DNA of 64,000 nucleotides. Origin: Campylobacter lari subsp. lari (lineage in GTDB: Bacteria > Campylobacterota > Campylobacteria > Campylobacterales > Campylobacteraceae). Positions 49,759 to 58,856 of the stretch are shown here, one piece after another (positions within the stretch are counted from its first letter, which is position 1; every line of letters begins with the position of its first letter). Where the stretch lies: assembly GCF_013372185.1 (NCBI RefSeq), contig NZ_CP053830.1, positions 1,178,001 through 1,242,000 of the forward strand. The letters run 5' to 3'. The translations under genes and the position numbers were made by a program. The notes beneath the pieces were generated by a model. The model was not told the origin of the DNA. It searched no databases and was given only the letters and a program-made list of their open reading frames with translations.

Positions 49759-50445
49759 TTATTTGATGAGCTCTTGGCGTCTTTGTTCATATGCATCGCG
49801 TATAAAAGTGTAATAATCTACACTATTTTGGTAAATATCATCTATTTTTTCATGCTCAAAACTTAACTCATTCAGTTTTAATGCAGCATTTACACCCACA
49901 CCAACCCAAAAATTATCTATATATCCCTCAGGAACCATAAACCAATTAGCAGGCATACTCAAAGCATCTCTTACATTAGATGGTCCCAATAATGGCAACA
50001 CAAGATGAGGGCCACTACCTACTCCCCATTTGCCCAAAGTTGTTCCAAAATCAGCTTCATAACTTTTTAAAGAAGTTTTGCTTGCACTATCTAACAAGCC
50101 AAATCCAAAAATAACATTCACACAAAATCTTCCAAATTCCTCTCCAGCTTTTCTAAATTCCAAACTTAAAAGGTGATTGATAAATCTAAAAGGCGATCTT
50201 GTGGTATCAAAAGCATTTTTTACCCCTGTTCTTACAAAATTTGGAGTAACACTTTTATAAGAAAGCGTAAGAGGTCTTAAAAAATAAGTATAAAGATTAT
50301 AATTAAATTTACTCATAGCTTTATTATAACTATAAAAGCTATCTTTGACTTCTTTTTTTTGGTATTCTTGTTCAAAATCTTCAAAGTCATTGGCTAAAAT
50401 TAAAGTGTTAAAAAATAAACACGAAATTAGTATGTATTTTAACAA
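49759..50445 (-). CDS. mlaA: MlaA/VacJ family outer-membrane lipid protein, TTG start
   Basis: MlaA removes phospholipid from the outer leaflet of the outer membrane. The 228-residue protein has a hydrophobic signal at 1-18. It has DSFYSYNKAMSKFNYNLYTY, ALSMPANWFMV and SFEHEKIDDIYQNSVDYYTF, in line with the family. FGTTLGKWGVGSGPHLVLPL is the most conserved part. A Cys lies at position 9, too early for a normal lipobox, so anchoring is unclear. The only start that keeps the signal is TTG at 50445 with AAGGA eight bases upstream; no in-frame ATG is near. Confidence 0.87.
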   Translation of the reverse strand: MLKYILISCLFFNTLILANDFEDFEQEYQKKEVKDSFYSYNKAMSKFNYNLYTYFLRPLTLSYKSVTPNFVRTGVKNAFDTTRSPFRFINHLLSLEFRKAGEEFGRFCVNVIFGFGLLDSASKTSLKSYEADFGTTLGKWGVGSGPHLVLPLLGPSNVRDALSMPANWFMVPEGYIDNFWVGVGVNAALKLNELSFEHEKIDDIYQNSVDYYTFIRDAYEQRRQELIK

Positions 50446-50627
50446 GTTTTTCCTTTTAAAATTTCATAAATTAAAATCATAGATTATACAAAAATTAAAA
50501 TAAATTTTTACATTAAAATGTTTTGAAAATATTCTTTAAAAAAATTAAAAATTTTTATTTGCTTATAAAATAAGTCATAGAAAATATGCAAAAAATACAA
50601 ATTTATTTTTGCTTTTAAAAATAAGCT

Positions 50628-50633
50628 ATAATT
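50628..50633 (+). promoter_or_regulatory. Putative -10 box for the mod operon
   Basis: TATAAT lies 31 bp before the modA ATG, in a 219-bp divergent spacer with mlaA. No clear ModE-type palindrome was recognised in the spacer. Confidence 0.5.
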
Positions 50634-50664
50634 TTTTCAAAATTTACTACCAAAAGGATAAAAA

Positions 50665-51411
50665 ATGAAAAAAATTTTCACCCTACTTTTTTTATGTATT
50701 TTTGGCTATAGTGCTGATGTAAATATCGCTGCAGCTGCAAATGTAGCTTATGCTTTTAAAGCCTTGCAAAAAGAATTTCAAAAAGAAAATCCTGATATTA
50801 GTGTTAATGTAAGCTTAGGCGCTAGTGGAAATTTAGTCTCACAAATCAAAAATGGAGCACCATTTGATATATTTATGGCTGCAAATATGAAATTTGCACA
50901 AAGCTTATATGATGATAATTTTGCTAGTACAAAACCTGTTATTTACGCTCAAGGAGCTTTAGCTTTACTCAGTGTTAGAATGGATTTAAGCAAAGGATTA
51001 GATATGCTTAAAGAAGAAAAAGTAAAAATCATTACCATAGCTAACCCCAAAGCCGCTCCTTATGGTCAAGCTAGTATAGAAACTTTACAAAATGCTAAAA
51101 TTTATGAGCAAACAAAAGCTAAAATCATCGAAGCAAAATCCATAGGAGAAGCACTTACTCAAACACTAAAAGCAGCTGATGTAGGTTTTATAGCAGCAAG
51201 TGCTTTATATGAAGATACGCTAAAATCTTATAAACTCCAAGAAGGAAAAAATTATATTTTAATCAATCCAAAGCTTTATGAACCAATCAACCAAGGTATT
51301 ATCATCACTTCTTATGGTAAAGATAATGCTAAAGCTAAGAAATTTTATGATTTTATTTTAAGTAAAAAAGCTAAGGAAATTTTCAAAGCTTATGGCTATA
51401 ATATCCCATGA
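50665..51411 (+). CDS. modA: Molybdate/tungstate-binding periplasmic protein ModA
   Basis: ModA captures molybdate or tungstate for the ABC importer. The 248-residue protein has a signal peptide (MKKIFTLLFLCIFGYSA). It then has VNIAAAANVAYAFKALQKEF, SLGASGNLVSQIKNGAPFDI and FIAASALYED, as in ModA. GAPFDIFMAAN and the oxyanion Ser residues are visible. Its stop overlaps the next start (ATGA). The metal is needed for formate dehydrogenase and other reductases. Confidence 0.93.
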   Translation: MKKIFTLLFLCIFGYSADVNIAAAANVAYAFKALQKEFQKENPDISVNVSLGASGNLVSQIKNGAPFDIFMAANMKFAQSLYDDNFASTKPVIYAQGALALLSVRMDLSKGLDMLKEEKVKIITIANPKAAPYGQASIETLQNAKIYEQTKAKIIEAKSIGEALTQTLKAADVGFIAASALYEDTLKSYKLQEGKNYILINPKLYEPINQGIIITSYGKDNAKAKKFYDFILSKKAKEIFKAYGYNIP

Positions 51412-51797
51412 TTAAAGCCAAAATAAATACCATAAAAAATCATGAAAATATAAACTGGGTAGAATTTCTTATAAATAAACATAAATTATATATGCTTGCT
51501 TTAGAACTTGATGAAAAAGCAAGCATTAATCAAGAAGTTTTACTTGCTTTTAAAAGTAGCGAATGCTTACTTAGTAAAAAAAATTTAGAAAACTCATTTT
51601 TAAATACCTTTTATGCAAAAATCATTGATATTTTCCAAGGACAAATCATCACTATCGTAAGATTAGAAAATGAAATTTGTACTTTCGAAGCTCAAATTAG
51701 CACCCATGAGTTTTTAGAGCAAAATTATCAAAAAAATGATTTTGTATTTGCTTATGTACATCCTAGTGCTTTGTTTATCAAAGAGTATTTATGCTAA
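51408..51797 (+). CDS. TOBE-domain-like protein between modA and modC
   Basis: The 129-residue protein has two beta-rich halves. FKSSECLLSK in the middle is the stretch that binds oxyanions in TOBE/Mop domains of ModE and ModC. A protein of this type sits in the C. jejuni mod operon as well. It may be a molybdate-binding sensor or store; no DNA-binding helix-turn-helix is visible. It overlaps modA by 4 bp and modC by 7 bp. Confidence 0.65.
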   Translation: MIKAKINTIKNHENINWVEFLINKHKLYMLALELDEKASINQEVLLAFKSSECLLSKKNLENSFLNTFYAKIIDIFQGQIITIVRLENEICTFEAQISTHEFLEQNYQKNDFVFAYVHPSALFIKEYLC

Positions 51798-52660
51798 AAC
51801 TTGACTTTGAAAAAATCTTTAAAAATAAAGAAAAAGAATTTAAACTTAAGGTTAAATTTGAAGTTAAGGAAGGGGATTTTTGTGCTATTTTTGGAAAAAG
51901 TGGCAGTGGCAAAACTACGCTTTTGAGAATTTTAGCAGGTTTTGAAAAAGCACAAGGAATTTGTACTTTTAACGATACTATATTTTTTAATGATAAAAAC
52001 TTTCTAAGTCCACAAAAAAGAAAACTTGGCTTTGTTTTTCAAGATTATGCTTTATTTGAAAATATGAATGTAGAGCAAAACTTACTTTTTGCTAAAAAAG
52101 ATCTAAAATTTGCTAATGAACTTTTAGAGCTTTTAGATTTAAGCAAACATAAAAAAAGTCATATTTTAGAATTAAGCGGGGGGCAAAAACAACGCGTAGC
52201 TTTAGCAAGAGCCATTATGCAAAAACCCAAACTTTTACTTTTAGATGAGCCATTTAGCGCCTTAGATAATGAGATAAAACTACACTTGCATGATTATCTT
52301 TTAAATATACATAAAACTTATAAAATCACTACTATTTTAATCAGTCATGATGTAAGCGAAGTTTATAAACTAGCCAATAAAGTCATCATTTTAGAAAATG
52401 GAGCCATCACCAAAGAAGGCTCGCCTAATGAAGTTTTTTTAAAAACACAAGGCTCGCAAAAATTTGCCATAAAAGCACGCATTTTAAAATTGCAAAAGCA
52501 AGATAGCATATTTATAGCTATACTTGCCATAGGCAATCAAATCAGCCAAGTAGCACTAAGCCCTTTAGAAGCTAAAGATTTTAAAGAAAATGATGAAGTG
52601 CTTTTAAGTCAAAAGGCTTTTGCGCTAAATTTGAGTAAAATACAAAACAAAGTCAATTAA
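51791..52660 (+). CDS. modC: Molybdate ABC transporter ATP-binding protein ModC
   Basis: ModC energises molybdate import. The 289-residue protein has Walker A FGKSGSGKTTLLRI, the Q-loop FVFQDYALFENMNVEQNLLF, the signature LSGGQKQRVALARAI, Walker B LLLLDEPFSALD and the switch His in ISHDVSEV. A short TOBE-like tail follows from about 220. In C. jejuni the permease gene modB stands between the TOBE-type gene and modC; here there is no room for it, and downstream is a terminator and an unrelated gene. Confidence 0.93.
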   Translation: MLKLDFEKIFKNKEKEFKLKVKFEVKEGDFCAIFGKSGSGKTTLLRILAGFEKAQGICTFNDTIFFNDKNFLSPQKRKLGFVFQDYALFENMNVEQNLLFAKKDLKFANELLELLDLSKHKKSHILELSGGQKQRVALARAIMQKPKLLLLDEPFSALDNEIKLHLHDYLLNIHKTYKITTILISHDVSEVYKLANKVIILENGAITKEGSPNEVFLKTQGSQKFAIKARILKLQKQDSIFIAILAIGNQISQVALSPLEAKDFKENDEVLLSQKAFALNLSKIQNKVN

Positions 52661-52677
52661 ACTTTGTGTTTATTTTT
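52647..52677 (+). terminator. Rho-independent terminator of the mod operon
   Basis: A 7-bp stem (ACAAAGT, loop CAATTAA, ACTTTGT) spans the modC stop and is followed by GTTTATTTTTT. It lies just before the end of the convergent ferredoxin gene. Confidence 0.6.
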
Positions 52678-52681
52678 TAGT

Positions 52682-54334
52682 TTAAAGCACATTCATACTT
52701 TGTATCATTACTTTTGCTTTACATTCAGCACAGCAATATAGTGTTTTTATCTTACTTTCATCACCCATAAATCTTGGCTTCATAATGCTAGCGATTTTTT
52801 CAATGGCCTTTTTAGTAGCAAATTCTTTCCCACACTCTACACAAGTAAAAAGTTCATCTTGAGCTAAAACCATAAAAGAAAAATACTCTTTTTCTAAATC
52901 TATCCCACTTCTTTGAAGCATTAAAGTATCTTTTTCAGCACAACTTGCCTCACAATATCCACAGGTAGTACATAAACTAGCATTAAATTTCAAAGAATTA
53001 TCCTTAGCATCAGCTACTAAAGCTCCTACATTGCAAGCTCCCACACAAGAAAGACATAAGGTACAGGTATCTGTATTGATAGTGATTTTTCCATAGCGTA
53101 TCCATTCTTTACTTGGGATATTACCTAAATTTTCTTCTTTTATAAGCTCTCTTAATCTTATAGCAAAATCTTCTCTTTTTAAAAGCGCAGGATTATAAGA
53201 TATAAATTTAAGATTTTCTATAAAATGCGCTTGATTTATAGCCTCTAAAAGTTCTTTTTCATCTTTAGCTAGAAAAATTGCATTTTGTTTAAATTTTCTT
53301 TGAAATATTTCATTCATCAAAGCTATCACTTCTAAAGCACCTTGTGACAAACCATCGCTATAAAAAATCACACTCGCACCACTTGTTTGAAGCATAGCTA
53401 AAAAATGTGCTTGATCAAGATAGTTTTCACCTTTAATCATAAAAGGCACTGCATCTTCTTTTAAAGTGATATTTAAATTTTCTATAGACATTTTCTCAGG
53501 GATTATTAAAATGATTTTATCTTCATAAAATTTTAAAATTTCATAAAAACTATTGCGTGGCATAGGCGCATAATCAAGCGCCCCGCTAGGACAAATTCCC
53601 ACACAATCACCACAGTTTAAACAATCCACATGAGAAAATTCTAATTTCCTTTGCTCATCATCTTTTAAAATAGCCACACTAGGACAAATTTCAGCACATT
53701 TCCCACAATGAATACTTCTTCTTTCATGGTATTGACAAATGCTATCATCATAACTAATATAATTTCTAAATTTATATTTTGGAGAATTAGAATTTAAAAG
53801 TTTTATAAGCTCTTCTTGACTTAAAGTAGTTAGATCATAGCAACCACTTTGTTGATCAAAACTTTCTTTTTTTACATCATATAAGAAAAAATCACAATCA
53901 ATTTCTACTTGCTCATTATCTTTTAAAGCTATCACGCAAAGCTCGCCCACGCAACCTAAAACACCCAAACATTGCTCATTACTTAGTTTTAAAACCTTGT
54001 ATTCTTGTTTTTTTAAGCTTTCTATAAGCTCATTTTGATCCTCATTGCTTGCAATAATTACATTTTTACCCACTTCTTTGGTGTATTCTAAATCAAGCCC
54101 TAAATCATAAACTTTAGATCTAATCTTATATAAAGACTCAATAGTTTTGGCTTTTTTTAGCACATCATCTTGTGAGTTTTTAAGGTAAAAATTAATCTCA
54201 GGTGCATAAACTTCAGGATTTAAAAGCTTTGAATTTCCTATAAAAACTTCTTCATTACAGGCTTTTTGAACTATGTTAATATCATCACTTAAAGGAATTA
54301 AATCTTCATTTTCTAAAAATACAAAATCTTTCAT
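52682..54334 (-). CDS. Multi-cluster 4Fe-4S polyferredoxin
   Basis: The 550-residue cytoplasmic protein has four cysteine clusters. Near residue 208 is HCGKCAEICP, near 240 CLNCGDCVGICP, near 420 CTLCLSCVGAC and near 450 CTTCGYCEASC. The tail carries CVEC and CCAEC knuckles that look like a zinc ribbon. It has no membrane segment and no flavin motif that I recognise. It is divergent from selA in this window and in C. jejuni, so electron transfer to or maturation of a selenium/molybdenum enzyme such as formate dehydrogenase is a fair guess. Confidence 0.8.
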   Translation of the reverse strand: MKDFVFLENEDLIPLSDDINIVQKACNEEVFIGNSKLLNPEVYAPEINFYLKNSQDDVLKKAKTIESLYKIRSKVYDLGLDLEYTKEVGKNVIIASNEDQNELIESLKKQEYKVLKLSNEQCLGVLGCVGELCVIALKDNEQVEIDCDFFLYDVKKESFDQQSGCYDLTTLSQEELIKLLNSNSPKYKFRNYISYDDSICQYHERRSIHCGKCAEICPSVAILKDDEQRKLEFSHVDCLNCGDCVGICPSGALDYAPMPRNSFYEILKFYEDKIILIIPEKMSIENLNITLKEDAVPFMIKGENYLDQAHFLAMLQTSGASVIFYSDGLSQGALEVIALMNEIFQRKFKQNAIFLAKDEKELLEAINQAHFIENLKFISYNPALLKREDFAIRLRELIKEENLGNIPSKEWIRYGKITINTDTCTLCLSCVGACNVGALVADAKDNSLKFNASLCTTCGYCEASCAEKDTLMLQRSGIDLEKEYFSFMVLAQDELFTCVECGKEFATKKAIEKIASIMKPRFMGDESKIKTLYCCAECKAKVMIQSMNVL

Positions 54335-54390
54335 AATACTCTCTTTTAAATTTTTTAATCTTAATTATATAAATTTCATTATAAAAAAGT

Positions 54391-54396
54391 TATAAT
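54391..54396 (+). promoter_or_regulatory. Putative -10 box for selA-selB
   Basis: TATAAT lies 27 bp before the selA ATG, in the 89-bp spacer divergent from the ferredoxin gene. Confidence 0.5.
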
Positions 54397-54423
54397 TTTA
54401 CTAATTTATTCTTAAGGTTTAAG

Positions 54424-55755
54424 ATGAACAAATTTAGAAATTTTCCACCCATAAACACACTTATAAACGATGGAAACTTGGCTAATTACCCTTTGTATTT
54501 AAGAGCTCATTTTGCAAAAATAATTGTTTCAAATTGTAAAAAAGAACTAAGTAAAAATGAAAATTTAAATTTTAGCTTGCAAGATTTACTAAAAAAAACC
54601 ACTCAAAGTATTGATGAATTTTTAAATGCACAAAGTCAAAGCTTGATCAATGCTACTGGAGTTATCATACATACTAATCTTGGTCGTAGCATTATTGATG
54701 AGAGTATTTTTGAAAGAACTAAAGAAATCATCTGCTCTTATTCTAATTTAGAGTTTAATATGCAAAGTGGCAAAAGAGGCTCAAGGTATGACGCACTTAG
54801 TGCGAATTTAAAAATATTATTTGATTGTGAAGATTGCTTGGTTGTTAATAATAACGCTTCAGCTGTATTTTTGATCTTAAACACCTTAGCAAAAAATGAA
54901 GAAGTTATTACTTCAAGAAGTGAGCTAGTTGAGATTGGGGGAAATTTTAGAATTCCTGAAGTCATGCTAGCAGCTGGTGTTAGGCTAAAAGAAATAGGCA
55001 CAACCAATAAAACTCATCTGTATGATTATGAAAAAGCTATCAATGAAAATACTAAAATGATTTTAAAAACCCACCGATCTAATTTTGCTTTTAAAGGATT
55101 TTTTGAAGAGGTAAGCTTAAGTGAAATTCACACTTTAACAAAAAAGAAAAAAATCATTTCATATTATGATTTAGGCTCAGGCTGGTGTGAAAAAATTAAT
55201 AAACAACTTAGTAAAAACGAGCCAAGTGTGAAAGATCTTTTAAAACATTGTGATATTTTAAGTTTTAGCGGAGATAAGCTTTTTGGTTCTACTCAAGCAG
55301 GCATTATACTTGGAAAGAAAAAATACATTCAACAACTAAAGAAAAATCAACTTCTAAGAATGCTAAGGGTTGATAAAATTACTCTAGCTTTTTTAAATGA
55401 AACTACCAAAGCTTACTTAGAAAAAGAATATGAAAAAATCCCCACACTAAAACTTTTAAATGATGATTTAAAAACCATAGAAAAAAAGGCACTCTTTATC
55501 AAAGAAAAAATTCCTATAAAATGTGAGTTAAAAGCTTCTAAAAGTTTAGTAGGTGGTGGCTCTATGCCTGATAAAAGCTTAGATACTTTTGTGCTAAGTT
55601 TTGATAAAAAAGCTTTGCTTTTACAAGAAAAATTTAGAAAAAAAGGCGTGATTGGCCGTGTTGAAAATGGGCATTTTGTGCTAGATTTTAGAAGTATTTT
55701 AGAAAAAGATTTAAACCGTTTAATCCACGCTATCAAAGAGGTATTTCATGCATAG
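54424..55755 (+). CDS. selA: L-seryl-tRNA(Sec) selenium transferase SelA
   Basis: SelA converts seryl-tRNA(Sec) to selenocysteinyl-tRNA(Sec) with selenophosphate. The 443-residue PLP enzyme has LINATGVIIHTNLGRSIID near residue 77 and VNNNASAVFLILNTLAKNEE. The PLP lysine is in SFSGDKLFGSTQAGII. The ending VENGHFVLDFRSI is also family-typical. Its stop overlaps the selB start by 8 bp. selD and tRNA-Sec must lie outside the window. Confidence 0.95.
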   Translation: MNKFRNFPPINTLINDGNLANYPLYLRAHFAKIIVSNCKKELSKNENLNFSLQDLLKKTTQSIDEFLNAQSQSLINATGVIIHTNLGRSIIDESIFERTKEIICSYSNLEFNMQSGKRGSRYDALSANLKILFDCEDCLVVNNNASAVFLILNTLAKNEEVITSRSELVEIGGNFRIPEVMLAAGVRLKEIGTTNKTHLYDYEKAINENTKMILKTHRSNFAFKGFFEEVSLSEIHTLTKKKKIISYYDLGSGWCEKINKQLSKNEPSVKDLLKHCDILSFSGDKLFGSTQAGIILGKKKYIQQLKKNQLLRMLRVDKITLAFLNETTKAYLEKEYEKIPTLKLLNDDLKTIEKKALFIKEKIPIKCELKASKSLVGGGSMPDKSLDTFVLSFDKKALLLQEKFRKKGVIGRVENGHFVLDFRSILEKDLNRLIHAIKEVFHA

Positions 55756-57553
55756 TATCATCATAGGCACTGCTGGACATATTGATCATGGTAAAACTTC
55801 GCTTATTAAAGCTTTAAATGGTTTTGAGGGTGATGATTTAAAAGAAGAACAAGAAAAAGGCATTACGATTAATCTTAGCTTTTCAAATTTAAAAAGTGAA
55901 AATTTAAATATTGCTTTTATCGATGTACCTGGGCATGAAAGCTTGATCAAAACTATGATAAGTGGTGCTTTTGGCTTTAGAGTATGTATGTTTGTCATAG
56001 ATATAAACGAGGGTTTAAAGGCTCAAAGTATAGAGCATTTAAGGGTTTTGGAATTTTTAGGGGTAAAAGATGTGGTGCTTATTTTGAGTAAGGTTGATTT
56101 ATGCAAGAATTTAGCACAAAAACAAACAGAGCTTTTAAAAGAATTAAAAACCTTTAAAATCAATATCTTAAAAGTTTTTCCAACTAGCATTTATGATGAA
56201 CAAAGTATATTAAATTTAAAAAACTATCTGCTTAGTTTAAAGCCTAAAGAAAATGATGAAAATTTGATTTTTAGATACTACATTGATAGAATTTTTTCTC
56301 TAAAAGGTATAGGAGCAGTAGTAACAGGAAGCTTAAATGAAGGAAAAATCAGTAAAAATGAAAAAATCTTTTGCCTTGAAAATCAAAAAGATATCATTGT
56401 AAAAAATATACAAATTCATGAAGAAAATGTTTTAGAAGCAAAAGCTTATAATAGAGTTGCTTTAAGTTTAAACTGTGATTATCATGAGTTAAAAAAAGGC
56501 TATGTATTAAGCAAAAAAGGTGTTTTTAAAAGTTTTAAAAGTATCGATGGAGTTGTTTTTAATACAGAGATTAAACACGGAAGTATTTTAGAATTTTGCA
56601 GTGGCTCAAAAAAACTTAATGCAAAAATTAGTGTAATTAAAGAATTTGAAGATAAAACTTATATTAGTTTAGAGTTTGATAAAAACTTACCTTTGTGTTT
56701 TGATGATAAATTTATCTTGCTTGAAAATGGGCGTATTAAAAGTGGCGGTGTGGTGTTAAATGCAGTGAGTGAACCTTTAAAAAAAGATATAAAAGCTAAA
56801 TATCTAGCGCTTTTAGAACAAAAAGATTTTAAAAAAGTATTTGAGTTTTTAAAACAAACTCACAAACTTGGCTTTGGATTGCTTTCAAGCTATCAACGCT
56901 TTAAACTCACTCATGAACAAGCTTTAAACTTGGCAAAAAGTTTAGATCATGTTTTTGTCGATGAGCAAGCTTTAAATGTATATGATTTAAATGCTATGCA
57001 AACTTTGAAAGAATTTATTGATTTTATTTTCTCTAAAAATCCTTATGCTTTAATCTCGCCTCATTCTATTGCCTTAAGGCTTAGCTGGGCGAGTGAGAGT
57101 TTTTGTGCTTATGTACTCAAGCAAATGCAAGGAAAATTAGATTTTAAAGATGGCGTATGGTTTTTAAAAGGACAAAATTTTGAAAAATTACAAGAAAAGG
57201 CTCATTGTGAGCTTTATGAAATTTTAAAAAAAGAAGGTATAAAACCCACCGCACCTTATAATCTTTATGAGTATTTAGAGCTTGATAGAAAAAACGGGGA
57301 TCTTATCTTAAAAAAACTCACCAAAGAAAACAAAGTCAAAAGATTAGCGCATAATCTTTTTATAGAAAAAAATGCCCTTGAAAATCTCATGCAAGATTTT
57401 TTAAAGCTTTTGCAAGATCATCATTTAGATGTCGCTTTTGTAAAAAATCATTTTCAAATTTCAAGAAAATACGCCATAGCTTACTTAGAATACCTTGATA
57501 AAAACTATCCTCAAGTGATAAAAATCGAGGAAAAAAGAATGCTAAAAGTATAA
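55748..57553 (+). CDS. selB: Selenocysteine-specific elongation factor SelB
   Basis: SelB brings selenocysteinyl-tRNA to UGA codons followed by a SECIS hairpin. The 601-residue protein starts IIGTAGHIDHGKTSLIKALN (G1). It has GITINLSF (switch I) and DVPGHE (G3), with translation-factor barrels to about 330, then winged-helix domains in the C-terminal half that bind SECIS RNA. Together with selA it implies at least one selenoprotein, probably formate dehydrogenase, elsewhere in the genome. Confidence 0.95.
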   Translation: MHSIIIGTAGHIDHGKTSLIKALNGFEGDDLKEEQEKGITINLSFSNLKSENLNIAFIDVPGHESLIKTMISGAFGFRVCMFVIDINEGLKAQSIEHLRVLEFLGVKDVVLILSKVDLCKNLAQKQTELLKELKTFKINILKVFPTSIYDEQSILNLKNYLLSLKPKENDENLIFRYYIDRIFSLKGIGAVVTGSLNEGKISKNEKIFCLENQKDIIVKNIQIHEENVLEAKAYNRVALSLNCDYHELKKGYVLSKKGVFKSFKSIDGVVFNTEIKHGSILEFCSGSKKLNAKISVIKEFEDKTYISLEFDKNLPLCFDDKFILLENGRIKSGGVVLNAVSEPLKKDIKAKYLALLEQKDFKKVFEFLKQTHKLGFGLLSSYQRFKLTHEQALNLAKSLDHVFVDEQALNVYDLNAMQTLKEFIDFIFSKNPYALISPHSIALRLSWASESFCAYVLKQMQGKLDFKDGVWFLKGQNFEKLQEKAHCELYEILKKEGIKPTAPYNLYEYLELDRKNGDLILKKLTKENKVKRLAHNLFIEKNALENLMQDFLKLLQDHHLDVAFVKNHFQISRKYAIAYLEYLDKNYPQVIKIEEKRMLKV

Positions 57554-57571
57554 GTGTTAAAATTTACATTT

Positions 57572-57577
57572 TATAAT
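57572..57577 (+). promoter_or_regulatory. Putative -10 box for the DsbC-like gene
   Basis: TATAAT lies 29 bp before the ATG at 57607, after the selB stop. Confidence 0.45.
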
Positions 57578-57606
57578 TGTGTGAAAATTTAAAACAAAGG
57601 AAAATA

Positions 57607-58320
57607 ATGAAAAAATCTTTAGCTCTTTTAACTCTTGCTAGTTCTTTATTTGCTGCAAGTAATGAAGAAATTATTAATTTTTTTAAGAAAAATCCAAATT
57701 TATCAAATGCAAATATTAGTGTTTCTAGTAGAGAAAAAATTCCTGATACTAACTTTGAAGCTGTGATAGTTAATTTTGAAATTAGTGGTAAAAATTTCCA
57801 AGAAATCGTTTTTACTCAAGATAATATCATCACAACCGAAGTAATTGATGTAAAAAAAGGTGAGTTTTATTCTCAAGTTTATCAAGCAAAACTCATGGAA
57901 AAACAACAAGCTGAATTTTCAAAAAAAGCCTTAGTGGAACTTAAAAAAGAAAAAATGTTTGTTTCTTTAGGCGATAAAAACAAACCTTTGCTTTATGTTT
58001 TTAGCGATCCTGAATGTCCATATTGCAGAATGCATTTAGATAAGATAGAAGAAACACTAAAAACTCATCAGGTTAAATTTATCTTAACTCCAATCCATGA
58101 TACAAGCGCATTTGAAAAATCTGCATTAATCTACAAAGAAAGCAAAAACGCTAAAGATGATGCGCAAAAAATTGCTATCATGAAAAAATACTATGATAAA
58201 GATATAAAAGATTATAAAAAGCCTAGTGAAGCTGAAGTTAAAGCAGTAAGAGAAACTTTTGCAAAATACTCTAAACTTGGTCTTCGTGCCGTACCAACCA
58301 TAATCGATGCTCAAAAATAA
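57607..58320 (+). CDS. DsbC/DsbG-like periplasmic thiol:disulfide protein
   Basis: The 237-residue protein has a signal peptide (MKKSLALLTLASSLFAA) and a small N-terminal domain. A thioredoxin-type domain with the redox motif CPYC in FSDPECPYCRMHL near residue 138 follows, and a cis-Pro loop RAVPTII near the end. This layout fits DsbC-type isomerases. The start is the ATG at 57607 with AAAGGA before it; a TTG ten codons upstream lacks support. It overlaps the following lipoprotein gene by 14 bp. Confidence 0.85.
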   Translation: MKKSLALLTLASSLFAASNEEIINFFKKNPNLSNANISVSSREKIPDTNFEAVIVNFEISGKNFQEIVFTQDNIITTEVIDVKKGEFYSQVYQAKLMEKQQAEFSKKALVELKKEKMFVSLGDKNKPLLYVFSDPECPYCRMHLDKIEETLKTHQVKFILTPIHDTSAFEKSALIYKESKNAKDDAQKIAIMKKYYDKDIKDYKKPSEAEVKAVRETFAKYSKLGLRAVPTIIDAQK

Positions 58321-58834
58321 TCTTTTCTTACTTGTGCTTGCACTGTTTTTAAGTGCTTGCACAGGTCCTATGCAAACTTTTATCCAAACAAACAATGAAG
58401 GTATTTTCCTACATGCTAATAAAAATCAAAGTTTTTCTTTACACATCAATAATCCTTCAAAATTAAACACGAATTTAGAAGCCAAAATCACTCAAAAATT
58501 ACAAAATTTAGGATTGGTTTTAGATAATACTCAAAGTGATTATAAAATTTATATCAATATAGTAGATTTTAAAAAATTTTCTTACGCACAAAGACTAATT
58601 GCTTCTAATGCGAGATTTTTTTATAATGACTTTGATAAAATAGATGATGTTTTTGAAATGGAAGTAGAAAATTACTATCTTTTGCAAGTTAATTTACAAA
58701 TTAGCTACAAAAACTCTACTCAAAGCACCTCGCTTTTAGCAAGAACTGCTTATCTTGGCAACATAGACAGAGCCAAAGAATCTTTAGAAGAAAAAATCGC
58801 TAATCAAATAACAAGCTTTTTTTATATGCATTAA
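58307..58834 (+). CDS. Lipoprotein with TraT-like N-terminal half
   Basis: The 175-residue protein has a clear lipoprotein signal with lipobox LSAC (Cys18). The next 75 residues (IFLHANKNQSFSLHINNPS and KITQKLQNLGLVLD, then a YKIYINIVDF strand) follow the pattern of TraT, the plasmid surface-exclusion and serum-resistance lipoprotein, as I recall it. The glycine-rich hydrophobic middle of TraT is missing. It follows the DsbC-like gene in C. jejuni too. TraT relation is tentative; function is unknown. Confidence 0.6.
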   Translation: MLKNNLFLLVLALFLSACTGPMQTFIQTNNEGIFLHANKNQSFSLHINNPSKLNTNLEAKITQKLQNLGLVLDNTQSDYKIYINIVDFKKFSYAQRLIASNARFFYNDFDKIDDVFEMEVENYYLLQVNLQISYKNSTQSTSLLARTAYLGNIDRAKESLEEKIANQITSFFYMH

Positions 58835-58856
58835 AGATGGCATTTAAGCCATCTTT

